This document shows positions 8,487 through 16,546 of a stretch of DNA of 64,000 bases, piece by piece (position 1 is the stretch's first letter; each line of letters opens with the position of its first letter). Both the position numbers and the translations under genes were made by a program. The stretch is from Chthoniobacter sp. (GTDB lineage Bacteria > Verrucomicrobiota > Verrucomicrobiia > Chthoniobacterales > Chthoniobacteraceae): positions 62,001-126,000 of the forward strand of contig JAIOPH010000019.1 of NCBI GenBank assembly GCA_021414005.1, read 5' to 3'. A model generated the notes under the pieces. The model did not search any database. It was not told the DNA's origin and was given only the letters and a program-made list of their open reading frames with translations.

Positions 8487-10087
8487 CCCGCTTCGATTTC
8501 ATCGTCATCGGCTCCGGCATCGCGGGGCTGAGTTTTGCGCTGAAAGCGGCGGAACTGGGGAGCGTGGCGATCGTCACGAAACGGGCGCGGGCGGAGTCGA
8601 ACACGGCGTGGGCGCAGGGCGGGATCGCGAGCGTGACGAGCACGGAGGATTCGTTCGAGCTGCATGTGAAAGACACGCTCGAAGCCGGCGCGGGGCTGTG
8701 CGACGAGGCGGTGGTGAGGCGCATCGTCACGGACGGCCCGGCGCGCATCCGGGAGCTGATCGAGTTTGGCGTGGCGTTCGACGAGCGCGAGCTGCCGGAC
8801 GGCTCGCACGAACTGGACCTCGCCCGCGAGGGCGGCCACAGCAAGCGCCGCATCCTGCACGCCCGCGACCTCACCGGACGCGAGATCGAGCGCGCCCTGC
8901 TCGCCGCCATCGAGCGCGCGCCGAACGTCACCGTTTTCGAAAATCACATCGCCGTGGACCTCATCACCCTCGGCAAGCTCGGCCTGGCCAGCACCGACCG
9001 CTGCCTCGGCGCTTACGTGCTCGACGAGGCCACCGGCGAGGTCGCGACCCTGCGCAGCGACCGCGTGGTGCTGGCGACCGGCGGCTGCGGAAAGGTCTAT
9101 CTTTACACGACCAACCCCAGCATCGCGACCGGCGACGGCGTGGCCATGGCCTGGCGCGCGGGGGCGCGGATTGCGAACATGGAGTTCATCCAGTTTCACC
9201 CGACGTGCCTCTTTCACCCGCAGGCGCGGAGTTTCCTCATCTCGGAGGCGGTGCGGGGCGAAGGGGCGCGGTTGATCGATGGGAAGGGCCGCACTTTCAT
9301 GGAGAAATACGACGCGCGGAAGGAACTCGCGCCGCGCGACATCGTGGCCCGCGCCATCGACGCCGAGATGAAGCGGACCGGCGCGCGCTGCGTGTATCTC
9401 GACATCACGCACCAGCCGGCGGAGTTCGTGCGCGAGCGCTTTCCCAATATCCACGAGACGTGTCTCGGCCTCGGGATCGACATCACGCGGCAGCCCATCC
9501 CGGTCGTCCCGGCGGCGCATTACCAGTGCGGCGGGGTGCAGACGGATGAAAATGGGGCGTCTTCGCTGCGCGGGCTGTATGCCATCGGCGAGGTCGCCTG
9601 CACCGGGCTGCACGGCGCGAACCGGCTCGCCAGCAACTCGCTGCTCGAAGCCTGCGTGCTCGCCCACCGCTGCTGCGCGGCCATCGCCAGCCAGCCGCCG
9701 CCCGCCGCCGACTCCGCGTTCGACGACCTCGCGCTCCCTGCCTGGACCAGTGGCGACGCCGTGGCCGTGGATGAGCTGGTGGTCATCTACCACAACTGGG
9801 ACGAAATCCGCCGGCTGATGTGGGACTACGTGGGCATCGTCCGCACCGACAAACGCCTCCAGCGCGCCGCCGCCCGGCTGCGGAATCTGGAGCGGGAAAT
9901 CGCGGAGTTTTACTGGGGCTACAAGCTGACCACCGACCTGCTGGAACTCCGCAATCTGGCAACCGTGGCCGCGCTGATCGTGGACTCCGCCCTGCTCCGC
10001 AAGGAAAGCCGCGGCCTCCACTACACCCTCGACCACCCGGAAACCTCCCCCCTGCTCTGCCGCCCGACTGTCCTTCGGCGCACCTAG
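8483..10087 (+). CDS. nadB: L-aspartate oxidase
   Basis: FAD enzyme that oxidises L-aspartate to iminoaspartate, the first step of de novo NAD synthesis with NadA. 534 residues. The N-terminal dinucleotide fold is DFIVIGSGIAGLSFAL, followed by TAWAQGGIA, the substrate loop HTCLFHP-like segment (FIQFHPTCLFHPQ), SEAVRGEGARL, the domain signature HYQCGGV and the FAD-binding end GANRLASNSLLEACV. The C-terminal helical domain is complete. The ATG overlaps the panC stop (ATGA at 8483-8486), indicating translational coupling of two cofactor pathways that both draw on aspartate metabolism. nadA and nadC are not in the window. Confidence 0.95.
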   Translation: MTRFDFIVIGSGIAGLSFALKAAELGSVAIVTKRARAESNTAWAQGGIASVTSTEDSFELHVKDTLEAGAGLCDEAVVRRIVTDGPARIRELIEFGVAFDERELPDGSHELDLAREGGHSKRRILHARDLTGREIERALLAAIERAPNVTVFENHIAVDLITLGKLGLASTDRCLGAYVLDEATGEVATLRSDRVVLATGGCGKVYLYTTNPSIATGDGVAMAWRAGARIANMEFIQFHPTCLFHPQARSFLISEAVRGEGARLIDGKGRTFMEKYDARKELAPRDIVARAIDAEMKRTGARCVYLDITHQPAEFVRERFPNIHETCLGLGIDITRQPIPVVPAAHYQCGGVQTDENGASSLRGLYAIGEVACTGLHGANRLASNSLLEACVLAHRCCAAIASQPPPAADSAFDDLALPAWTSGDAVAVDELVVIYHNWDEIRRLMWDYVGIVRTDKRLQRAAARLRNLEREIAEFYWGYKLTTDLLELRNLATVAALIVDSALLRKESRGLHYTLDHPETSPLLCRPTVLRRT

Positions 10088-10231
10088 GCAGGCAGGCCCG
10101 GACGCTGCTCTTACAGGGCAGAAACTTCATTTTCTCTCTGTATTTCCTCTGTAAAACGCCCCCGGCGACCCAAAATTTCCGCTTTACGCTCCTCCCACCT
10201 GCGCCTACCGGTACAGCTCAAATTCCTGAAT

Positions 10232-11107
10232 ATGAAAACAACTCTCCTGGGAATCCTTGCACCCGTCACCTCAATCCTGCTCGCGGTTTCGGCCAGCGCG
10301 CAGTCGCCTTATTCGAGCAGCGCCGACTTCGCCAAATACGCGATGAAGCTGCGCGAAAGCGCCATCCTCAAGATGGAACCGCAGGTCGTCATTCCGACGA
10401 CTTCCCGGACGCTCGGCGTCGCCGCCAAGTACCCGTGGAAGACTCGCATCGTGACCACCATTTTCTGGATCGGCGAAGCTGCCGGTGAAAACAACCCGGT
10501 CCACAACATCAGCAGTTCGTGGGACCTCAACTGGCAGTCCAGCTACGGCGGCTACGACAACCCCAACGCCCGCCGCGGCTACATCCCTGCCGGCTTTATC
10601 CCGCGGCAAAATCCCTTCTACGTCGCACTGCCCTACAACGACGTGACCTCCGGAACAACCAAACCCGAGGCCCGCGTCGTCATCCCGTGGTTCCGCGAGG
10701 CGTTCACCGACGAGGGTAAATCCGTCTGTCGCGATCGCTGGGTAGCGATCCGCAATAGCTCCGGCAGAGTGTGCTACGCCCAGTGGGGCGACTGCGGCCC
10801 GTTCCGCACCGACCACTGGCAATACGTTTTTGGCAACGAACGTCCCAAGCCCAACCTCAACCAAGGTGCGGGCCTCGACATCTCACCCTCCGTCCGCGAT
10901 TACCTCGGCCTGAGCAACACGGATGTCACCGATTGGAAGTTCGTCGATTTCCGCGACGTGCCCGGCGGCCCGTGGTCCACCTACGGCGACAACAATCACT
11001 TCGTCCAGCAGGCCCGCCGCACCGGCCAGCGCGTGGTCAGCAACGCCGGGGCTCCCGAAGGCCCGCTCCCCACCAAGAAGGACGCTCCGACCGTCATCTT
11101 GAAATAG
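10232..11107 (+). CDS. Secreted protein, possible double-psi beta-barrel
   Basis: 291 residues with a Sec signal peptide (1-23, cleavage after ASAQ). I do not recognise a named family. Visible features are a middle segment SWDLNWQSSYGGYDNP and GYIPAGFIPRQNPFYVALPYND, then a cysteine trio in CRDRWVAIRN, VCYAQWGDCGPF, and GAGLDISPSVRDYLGL followed by DWKFVDF. The last block resembles the layout of RlpA-like or endolytic double-psi beta-barrels, where a conserved Asp follows the GDCGPF-type loop; that is inference. The tail is Pro/Lys-rich. The stop codon abuts the GTG of tmk with no gap, so the two are probably one transcript. Confidence 0.7.
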   Translation: MKTTLLGILAPVTSILLAVSASAQSPYSSSADFAKYAMKLRESAILKMEPQVVIPTTSRTLGVAAKYPWKTRIVTTIFWIGEAAGENNPVHNISSSWDLNWQSSYGGYDNPNARRGYIPAGFIPRQNPFYVALPYNDVTSGTTKPEARVVIPWFREAFTDEGKSVCRDRWVAIRNSSGRVCYAQWGDCGPFRTDHWQYVFGNERPKPNLNQGAGLDISPSVRDYLGLSNTDVTDWKFVDFRDVPGGPWSTYGDNNHFVQQARRTGQRVVSNAGAPEGPLPTKKDAPTVILK

Positions 11108-11737
11108 GTGCGAGCCGGCCTTTTCATCAGCTTCGAAGGCACCGAAGGCTGCGGCAAATCCACCCAGATCCAGCGCCTCGCCGCCCGCCTCAGCGGTTTG
11201 GGGAAAAGCGTCCTGCTGACCCGCGAGCCGGGTGGCACCGAGATCGGCGAGCAGCTTCGTGAGCTGCTCCAGTTCTCCCAAGCCGGTCATGCCATGTGCG
11301 CCGAGACCGAGTTGCTCCTTTTCACCGCCAGCCGCGCCCAACTCGTTCGGGAGAAAATCCTCCCCGCCCTCGACACCGGCACCATCGTTCTGGCCGACCG
11401 CTTTCTCGACTCCACCACCGTCTATCAGGGCGTCGCCCGCCGCCTCGATCCGGCTCAAGTCCACGCCATCAACCGCTTCGCCGTCGGCCACTGCCTCCCC
11501 GCCGTCACCTTCATCCTCGACCTCGATCCCACCGCCGCCCGCGCCCGTCTGACCTCCCGCGCCGGAGCCCCGGACCGCATGGAAAATCAGCCGACTGCTT
11601 TCTACGACGCCGTCCGCTCCGGCTACCTCGCCCTCGCCTCGGAGCCAGATCCGCGCTTTCACCTCCTCGACGCCGCCCGCAGCGCCGACGAACTCGAAGC
11701 CGCCATCTGGCAGGAAATCCAGTCCCGCCTGACCTGA
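11108..11737 (+). CDS. tmk: Thymidylate kinase
   Basis: Phosphorylates dTMP to dTDP. 209 residues, the family length. The P-loop is FEGTEGCGKST, followed by TREPGGTEIGEQLR (the DR[YF]-type substrate site follows as VLADRFLDSTTVYQG) and the lid region LTSRAGAPDRME. Translation starts at GTG 11108, immediately after the upstream stop; there is no alternative start before the P-loop. Unusually it is followed by rpmI-rplT-pheS, where many bacteria have infC. Confidence 0.95.
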   Translation: MRAGLFISFEGTEGCGKSTQIQRLAARLSGLGKSVLLTREPGGTEIGEQLRELLQFSQAGHAMCAETELLLFTASRAQLVREKILPALDTGTIVLADRFLDSTTVYQGVARRLDPAQVHAINRFAVGHCLPAVTFILDLDPTAARARLTSRAGAPDRMENQPTAFYDAVRSGYLALASEPDPRFHLLDAARSADELEAAIWQEIQSRLT

Positions 11738-11781
11738 TTTGCCACGCTCCGGCACTCTGCGGAAATTCCGTAAAATGGAGC

Positions 11782-11809
11782 TTGCCGTCCGAACTTCGCC
11801 CGCTACTTT
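11782..11809 (+). promoter_or_regulatory. Possible sigma-70 promoter for rpmI
   Basis: TTGCCG and TACTTT are separated by 16 bases, ending 9 bases before the rpmI ATG. If used, the mRNA would be nearly leaderless. Visual match only. Confidence 0.25.
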
Positions 11810-11818
11810 CCCCGCCCC

Positions 11819-12028
11819 ATGCCTCGATCCATCGCACGTCGCAAGACGAAAAAAGCCGCAGCCAAACGCCTCAAAGTCACTGGAACGGGCAAACTCATGC
11901 GCCGCAAACCCGGCCTGCGCCACCTCGCCTCGAGTAAGAGCTCCAAGCGCAAGCGCAAGCTCGGCAAAGACGGCCAGGTCCACGAGACCATGGTGGACCG
12001 CATGAAGGAACTGCTCCCGTTCGCGTAA
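11819..12028 (+). CDS. rpmI: Ribosomal protein bL35
   Basis: 69-residue, strongly basic protein of the large subunit. The N-terminus has the bL35 pattern of alternating Lys/Arg (RRKTKKAAAKRLKVTGTGK), then the core RRKPGLRHLASSKSSKRKRKLG and a C-terminal helix. It is followed after 138 bases by rplT, the classical partner. infC, usually directly upstream, is absent; tmk takes that place. Confidence 0.95.
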   Translation: MPRSIARRKTKKAAAKRLKVTGTGKLMRRKPGLRHLASSKSSKRKRKLGKDGQVHETMVDRMKELLPFA

Positions 12029-12043
12029 ACCAACGCGGCGTCT

Positions 12044-12102
12044 CGATCCCGCCACCTGCTCCGCCTCGCGGAGTGCCTCAGCGAATGAGGTCGGCGGGAT
12101 CG
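12044..12102 (+). promoter_or_regulatory. Structured RNA between rpmI and rplT (three-way-junction candidate)
   Basis: A perfect 10-bp outer stem, CGATCCCGCC (12044-12053) with GGCGGGATCG (12093-12102), encloses two further hairpins: CTCCGC-CTC-GCGGAG and CCTCA-GCGAA-TGAGG. The whole folds as a junction directly upstream of the rplT ribosome site. In other bacteria L20 binds its own mRNA in the infC-rpmI-rplT operon, so an autoregulatory L20 site is one reading. A dispersed REP-like palindrome is the other. Confidence 0.5.
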
Positions 12103-12133
12103 CTCACTAAACGAACCATTCGCTGAACCAACT

Positions 12134-12166
12134 AGGAGGCCCGGGCAACCGGGTTTTACAAAACAC
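12134..12166 (+). promoter_or_regulatory. rplT ribosome site with GNRA hairpin in the spacer
   Basis: A consensus AGGAGG (12134-12139) lies 27 bases before the rplT ATG, too far for normal use. The next bases fold as CCCGG-GCAA-CCGGG (12140-12153), a 5-bp stem with a GNRA tetraloop, which would shorten the effective distance to about 13 bases. Confidence 0.55.
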
Positions 12167-12553
12167 ATGGCACGCGCCACCAATGCTCCCGCCAGCCGGG
12201 AGCGCCGCAAAAAAGTCGTCGATCTCGCCCGCGGATTTCGCGGACGCCGCTCGAAGCTCTTCCGCTACGCGAAAGACGCCGTCTATAAAGCCCAACACTG
12301 GGCCACCGCGCATCGCAAGACCCGCAAGCGCAACTTCCGCATGCTCTGGCAGCAGCGTATCAACGCCGCCGCCCGCGCCCACGGCCTCACCTACTCGCGC
12401 TTCATCGAGGGGCTGAAAGCCGCCGGTATCGAACTCGATCGCAAGATCCTCGCCGACCTCGCCGTCACCGACGAAGCCGCCTTCACCGCCATCTTTGAAA
12501 AGGCGAAGGCCGCGCTCGAAACCAAACGCAACGCCGCAAAGAAGGCCGCGTAA
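12167..12553 (+). CDS. rplT: Ribosomal protein bL20
   Basis: 128-residue large-subunit assembly protein. The extended basic N-terminal tail ([32 protein letters not shown]) and the globular rRNA-binding part ([35 protein letters not shown]) are typical. The C-terminus carries a short Lys/Ala extension ([16 protein letters not shown]). bL20 often represses its own operon. The upstream gap contains two strong RNA structures that could serve this (see those entries). Confidence 0.97.
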   Translation: MARATNAPASRERRKKVVDLARGFRGRRSKLFRYAKDAVYKAQHWATAHRKTRKRNFRMLWQQRINAAARAHGLTYSRFIEGLKAAGIELDRKILADLAVTDEAAFTAIFEKAKAALETKRNAAKKAA

Positions 12554-12574
12554 CCGTTTCATCAAACCAACTTC

Positions 12575-12634
12575 CGCAGCCTCGAACGCGCCCGCGTGTT
12601 CGGGGCTGCGCTGTTTCCAGCCTTGCGCTTTTTT
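12575..12634 (+). promoter_or_regulatory. Attenuator-like hairpin pair between rplT and pheS
   Basis: A 16-bp stem (12575-12590 with 12595-12610, two G-U pairs, CCCG loop) begins 22 bases after the rplT stop. Its 3' arm can instead pair GGCTG (12604-12608) with CAGCC (12617-12621), a short hairpin followed by TTGCGC and six T (12629-12634). The mutually exclusive folds resemble an attenuator; the T-run is not directly against a strong stem, so confidence is moderate. Confidence 0.4.
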
Positions 12635-12737
12635 CACCCACGGAAGCGCAGAGGACGCGGATGAACCCGGGGAAAGTCGGACAATGAAAAGCCATTCCTG
12701 ATTTTCCTCTGCGCCCTCCGCGCCTCCGCGGTTAATC
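12633..12737 (+). repeat. Imperfect inverted repeat of the ...CGCAGAGG... dispersed type
   Basis: The left arm near 12633-12665 and the right arm near 12702-12737 match as reverse complements at about 23 of 31 positions. Most mismatches are compatible with G-U pairing. The CTCTGCG/CTCCGCG-rich arms resemble a dispersed intergenic repeat seen in many environmental bacteria (from memory, not searched). Confidence 0.5.
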
Positions 12738-12755
12738 TCATCCCGCCTTTCCAAT

Positions 12756-13769
12756 ATGGACACCCAACTCGAAACTCTCCGCACCGCCGCCCTCGCCGAA
12801 ATCGCCGCTGCCGCTGACGCCGACGCCGTCGAAGCCGCGCGCATCAAATACCTCGGCCGCTCCGGCGCAATCACCGCGATTAGCGACGGCATGAAGTCGC
12901 TCAGCAAAGACGACAAACCGCGCATCGGCAAACTTCTCAACGAAACCCGCACCGCCATCACGGCCGCGCTCGATGAACGCCAAGCCGCGCTCGCCGCCGA
13001 TGCCGACGCCGCCGCTTTCGCCGGCACCGACGTCACCCTACCCGGCACCGCCCCTCGTCCCGGCTCACTGCACCCGATTACGCAGCTCCAGGACCGCGCC
13101 ATCCAGATCTTCCGCCGCATGGGCTTCGCCCTCGCCGACGGCCCCGACATCGAGACCGAGTGGCATTGCTTCGACGCGCTCAACACTCCCGCCGACCACC
13201 CTGCGCGCAACGAGCAGGACACCTTTTACATGCCCGACGGCCGCCTCCTGCGCACCCACACCAGCACCATCCAGATCCGCACCATGGAGGCGTGCCCGCC
13301 GCCCATCCGCATCATCGCCCCCGGCGCCGCCTACCGCCGCGACGAAGTCGATGCCACCCACCTCGCGCAGTTCAACCAGATGGAAGGCCTCTACGTCGCC
13401 GCAGGCGTCAGCGTCGCCGACCTCAAAGGCACCCTCGAATTCTTCTTCCGCGAACTCTTCGGCCCCGACGCCCAGTTCCGTTTCCGCCCGCACTTCTTCC
13501 CCTTCACCGAGCCCAGCTTCGAGGTCGATATCAAAGCCACCGCCCTCGGCGCCGCCGACCGCTGGCTGGAAATCGCCGGCTGCGGCATGGTCGATCCCGC
13601 CGTCTTTGAAAGCATCAACGCCAAGCGCGGCGACACCGCCTTCGACTCCGAACGCTTCACCGGCTTCGCCTTCGGCTTCGGTCTCGACCGCCTCGCCATG
13701 ATCATGTCCGGCACGCCCGACATCCGCGCCTTCACCGAAAACGACCTCCGCTTCCTCGCGCAGTTCTGA
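12756..13769 (+). CDS. pheS: Phenylalanine-tRNA ligase alpha subunit
   Basis: Catalytic class II subunit of the (alpha-beta)2 PheRS. 337 residues. The N-terminal coiled-coil arm (about 1-95) binds tRNA-Phe. The catalytic core has class II motif 1 (HPITQLQDRAIQIFRRMGF), motif 2 (YRRDEVDATHLAQFNQMEGL), the phenylalanine pocket FRPHFFPFTEPSFEVDI and motif 3 (GFAFGFGLDRLAMI). The gene is complete. The beta-subunit gene pheT, normally immediately downstream, is absent: the next gene converges from the other strand. Confidence 0.96.
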   Translation: MDTQLETLRTAALAEIAAAADADAVEAARIKYLGRSGAITAISDGMKSLSKDDKPRIGKLLNETRTAITAALDERQAALAADADAAAFAGTDVTLPGTAPRPGSLHPITQLQDRAIQIFRRMGFALADGPDIETEWHCFDALNTPADHPARNEQDTFYMPDGRLLRTHTSTIQIRTMEACPPPIRIIAPGAAYRRDEVDATHLAQFNQMEGLYVAAGVSVADLKGTLEFFFRELFGPDAQFRFRPHFFPFTEPSFEVDIKATALGAADRWLEIAGCGMVDPAVFESINAKRGDTAFDSERFTGFAFGFGLDRLAMIMSGTPDIRAFTENDLRFLAQF

Positions 13770-13818
13770 GCACGCGGCTGAGCGAAGATCACTCCGGTCT
13801 CGCTAACGGCGATGCTCT

Positions 13819-15345
13819 TTACGCTCCGTAGAACTCGCGGATCGCTGCGGTAAGGCCGGGAATGTCGAACTGCTTCGCCTCCACATCCACCGCAAGGCCG
13901 CGGTCGCGCATCGTCTGTGAAGTAATGGGGCCAATCGACGCGGTCTTCAGCCCGGCGGGCAGCGGGAGTTTCAGGGCGAGGAAGTTTTCCACCGTGGAAG
14001 AGCTGGTGAAGGTGATCATATCCGCCCCTTCCTCACGAAAACGCGCGATCCCGCCGCTCACGTCCTCAGTCTCAGGTACGGTGCGGTAGGCAATGGCTTC
14101 ATCCACGATCGCGCCGAGCTTCGTGAGTTCGCGCGGGAGGACGTCCCGCGCCTGCTCGGCGCGGACGAGGAGGATTTTCAAATTCTCGACGGTGCATTCA
14201 TTTTGGAACGCCTTCACCACGGATTCCGCGACGTATTCCTCGGGCTGCAGGTCCACGTTGAGATGAAACTCCCGCACCTTCGCCGCCGTCGCCGGTCCGA
14301 TCGCGGCGATGCGCGTGCCGCCGATCTCGCGGGCGTCGTTGAAGATCTTGTAAAACATGTCAAAGAAGGCGGCGACGCCGTTCGGGCTGGTGAAGACCAG
14401 CCAGTCGTAGCTGTGCGCGTCCTGCACGAGCTGGCCGAACTCAAAGATGTCCTTCGGCGGTTCAATGCGAATCGTCGGCAGTTCAAAGACATCCGCACCC
14501 AGCGCGCGCAGCCCGCCGCTGAGCACGCCGGCCTGCTGGCGCGTGCGGGTGACTACGATGCGTTTGCCAAAAAGCGGGCGCGTCTCGAACCAGTTGAGTG
14601 AATCGCGCAGCTTCACCACGTCGCCGAACACCGCCACGGCAGGTGCTTTGAAACCACTCTCCGCGACCTTCGCCGCGATGTCGCCCAACGTGCCCCGCAG
14701 CGTCTGCTGCCGCCCCGTGGTCCCCCAGCGCACCAGCGCCACCGGCAGCGTTTTCGCCGCGCCGTGCTCCTGCAGTTTCGCGGTGATCGCGCCGATCCGC
14801 TCCACGCCCATGAGCATCACCTTGGTCCCCGGCGTGGACGCGATCTGCGCGAAATTAAGAGAGCTTTCGGCTTTGGCGGGGTCTTCGTGTCCGGTGAAAA
14901 TGGTAAGCTGTGCCGTGTGGTCGCGATGAGTGACCGGGATACCCGCGTAAGCCGGGGCTGCGAGCGCCGAAGTCACGCCGGGGATGATTTCAAATTTCAG
15001 TTTCGCCTTGGCCAGCGCCTCCGCCTCTTCTCCGCCACGCCCGAACAAAAACGGATCGCCGCCTTTCAACCGAACCACTCTCTTGCCCGCCTTCGTCTTT
15101 TCCACCAACAGCGCGTCAATCTCCTCCTGCTTCAGCGTGTGTGCGCCTGCTTTTTTCCCGGCGTAGATGATTTCCGCATCGGCGGGAGCCCAGCGGAGGA
15201 TTTCGGGATTGCAGAGGTAGTCATAGACGATCACCTCGGCACGCTCCACCACCTCCTTTACCCGCAGTGTCACCAGCCCGAGATCACCAGGTCCGGCTCC
15301 GGCGAGGTGACAGATTCCTTGAGTTTTCGGCAGGGCTTTTTTCAT
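13819..15345 (-). CDS. cobA/hemD: Uroporphyrinogen-III C-methyltransferase fused to uroporphyrinogen-III synthase
   Basis: Bifunctional tetrapyrrole enzyme, 508 residues. Residues about 12-255 are the SAM-dependent methyltransferase (GAGPGDLGLVTL, VVRLKGGDPFLFGRGGEE, IIPGVTSALAAPAYAGIPVTHR, VLMGV-like VMLMGVERI) that makes precorrin-2 for sirohaem or cobalamin. Residues about 262-508 are HemD, which cyclises hydroxymethylbilane (KRIVVTRTRQQAG, DWLVFTSPNGVAAFF, IAAIGPATA, ITFTSSSTVENFL, SIGPITSQTMR). The fusion makes and methylates uroporphyrinogen III in one polypeptide. Such fusions are known in several phyla. No hemC neighbour is present; pheS converges 49 bases away. Confidence 0.95.
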   Translation of the reverse strand: MKKALPKTQGICHLAGAGPGDLGLVTLRVKEVVERAEVIVYDYLCNPEILRWAPADAEIIYAGKKAGAHTLKQEEIDALLVEKTKAGKRVVRLKGGDPFLFGRGGEEAEALAKAKLKFEIIPGVTSALAAPAYAGIPVTHRDHTAQLTIFTGHEDPAKAESSLNFAQIASTPGTKVMLMGVERIGAITAKLQEHGAAKTLPVALVRWGTTGRQQTLRGTLGDIAAKVAESGFKAPAVAVFGDVVKLRDSLNWFETRPLFGKRIVVTRTRQQAGVLSGGLRALGADVFELPTIRIEPPKDIFEFGQLVQDAHSYDWLVFTSPNGVAAFFDMFYKIFNDAREIGGTRIAAIGPATAAKVREFHLNVDLQPEEYVAESVVKAFQNECTVENLKILLVRAEQARDVLPRELTKLGAIVDEAIAYRTVPETEDVSGGIARFREEGADMITFTSSSTVENFLALKLPLPAGLKTASIGPITSQTMRDRGLAVDVEAKQFDIPGLTAAIREFYGA

Positions 15346-15412
15346 GAAAGGGCGCGCACCCTACTGCCGCCCACCGTCCGCGCCAAGCGGGGTTTTACCA
15401 CCATCATCCCGG

Positions 15413-15457
15413 CAAAAAATACGGAGCGCCCGAGCCTTTCGACCCGAGCGCCCCGTA
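15413..15457 (-). terminator. Rho-independent terminator of the transglutaminase-like gene
   Basis: Read on the minus strand, a 15-bp stem (15443-15457 with 15420-15434, three G-U pairs, 8-base loop) is followed at once by six T (15414-15419). It begins 21 bases after the stop of the gene at 15478-16098. Confidence 0.9.
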
Positions 15458-15477
15458 GCCCATGAAAAATCGTGTGT

Positions 15478-16098
15478 TTAGTTCGCCGCGAGGCGCTCAC
15501 CCTGAGAGGCGACCGGGACTTTCGGCGTCGCCGGGCTCTTCGTGCGGACGGCCACGCTCGCCACGGCATTCGTGCTGCCGGTGTGACGGAAAGCAGCGTT
15601 CTTGGTGTAAGAATAAAGGGGCACGTAGGAGTCGGGGCTCATGGTGTCGAGGGCCACGGGCAGGGCGTTCATCGTGCAGTCCAGAATCCACCAGCGGCCC
15701 TCCCCCTGCCACAAAACCCACGCGTGGTTGATGCGGCTGTTGCGCTTCATTTTACCGATGACAAAGCGGGCGCTCGGATCTTGAAGTTGATCGCAAAGCC
15801 ACAGCGCCTTGTCCTTGCAATCGCCTTCGCGATGCGCGGCGGTTTCATGCGGGAGCGCGGGATTGTAAGGATCGGTGTGAGTGTAGCGAAAACTGCGGCC
15901 CTGACGCATCAACGCGCTCACACGATCCATCGCCGGGGTGCTGCCATTGAGGGTGCTAAACACCTGCCGAACCGGGCTCATGTAAGCTTCGTATGGCGTG
16001 CGGGACACCACCGAACCGAGATCGACCACCGCCGCCGAGGCGCTGACTGGGAGAAGGGCGAGAGCGGCGAGAGAGAGGAGTGGCCGGAGTATATTCAT
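15478..16098 (-). CDS. Secreted transglutaminase-like cysteine protein
   Basis: 206 residues from the ATG at 16098; an ATG seven codons earlier (16119) is possible. Signal peptide 1-22 (hydrophobic core SLAALALLPVSASA). A transglutaminase-like catalytic triad is visible: Cys94 in EGDCKDKALWLCDQL, His125 in RINHAWVLW and Asp140 in RWWILDCT. This is the arrangement of bacterial transglutaminase-like cysteine peptidases acting in the periplasm. The substrate is unknown. The C-terminus is a short Ala/Pro/Lys tail. Expression is isolated: a 450-base gap upstream and a strong terminator downstream. Confidence 0.8.
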   Translation of the reverse strand: MNILRPLLSLAALALLPVSASAAVVDLGSVVSRTPYEAYMSPVRQVFSTLNGSTPAMDRVSALMRQGRSFRYTHTDPYNPALPHETAAHREGDCKDKALWLCDQLQDPSARFVIGKMKRNSRINHAWVLWQGEGRWWILDCTMNALPVALDTMSPDSYVPLYSYTKNAAFRHTGSTNAVASVAVRTKSPATPKVPVASQGERLAAN

Positions 16099-16119
16099 AA
16101 CATTTGTTATAATCTCCAT

Positions 16120-16546
16120 ACCGTTCTAGCGGATCGCGTGCCACGCTCCGCCAACGCCTTGGTAGTCCCGATTTTTCTCCGGCCTCTCTTCTGAAAACCT
16201 GCATCACCCCTAGCCGCGGTTCGCCGTCCTTTGCAGTCTTGCAACGGCGAGAATCAAAAAGGAGAGCTCCCGAGCGCGGACCTTCCCCGCCCCGATTTTA
16301 AGAGTAAACGGACCCAGCGATCCCACCGTTCAGGAACCGCCATCACTACAATGATGAGAGCCTCAGACTCCCGATTAACCTAAAAAGCGCCAGCACACGC
16401 GCCAAAATCCGCTCATTGCTGGGAAAGCCGTCCACCGACCGTTTGGCAACGCTCCCCTCGCGAATCTTCGGCTGCTACGCCTCGCGCGTGACGTTCACCT
16501 CTGAATGAGTGCAAGACGGTTCGCCAGCGACCCGCCTTCCGCGAGA
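16120..16546. other. Intergenic gap without a gene
   Basis: About 430 bases downstream of the FHA gene and upstream of the transglutaminase-like gene. I see no credible reading frame, terminator or RNA gene. It must hold the promoter of the latter gene, but no good -35/-10 pair stands out. A 14-base palindrome ATAACATTTGTTAT (16097-16110) overlaps the assigned start. Confidence 0.5.

Noticed and set aside
10088..10231. Terminator or riboswitch after nadB
   Set aside because: No stable hairpin with a T-tract and no recognisable aptamer elements.
16097..16110. ATAACATTTGTTAT palindrome as an operator
   Set aside because: It overlaps the start codon region of one gene only and no second copy is seen in the window; chance is a sufficient explanation.
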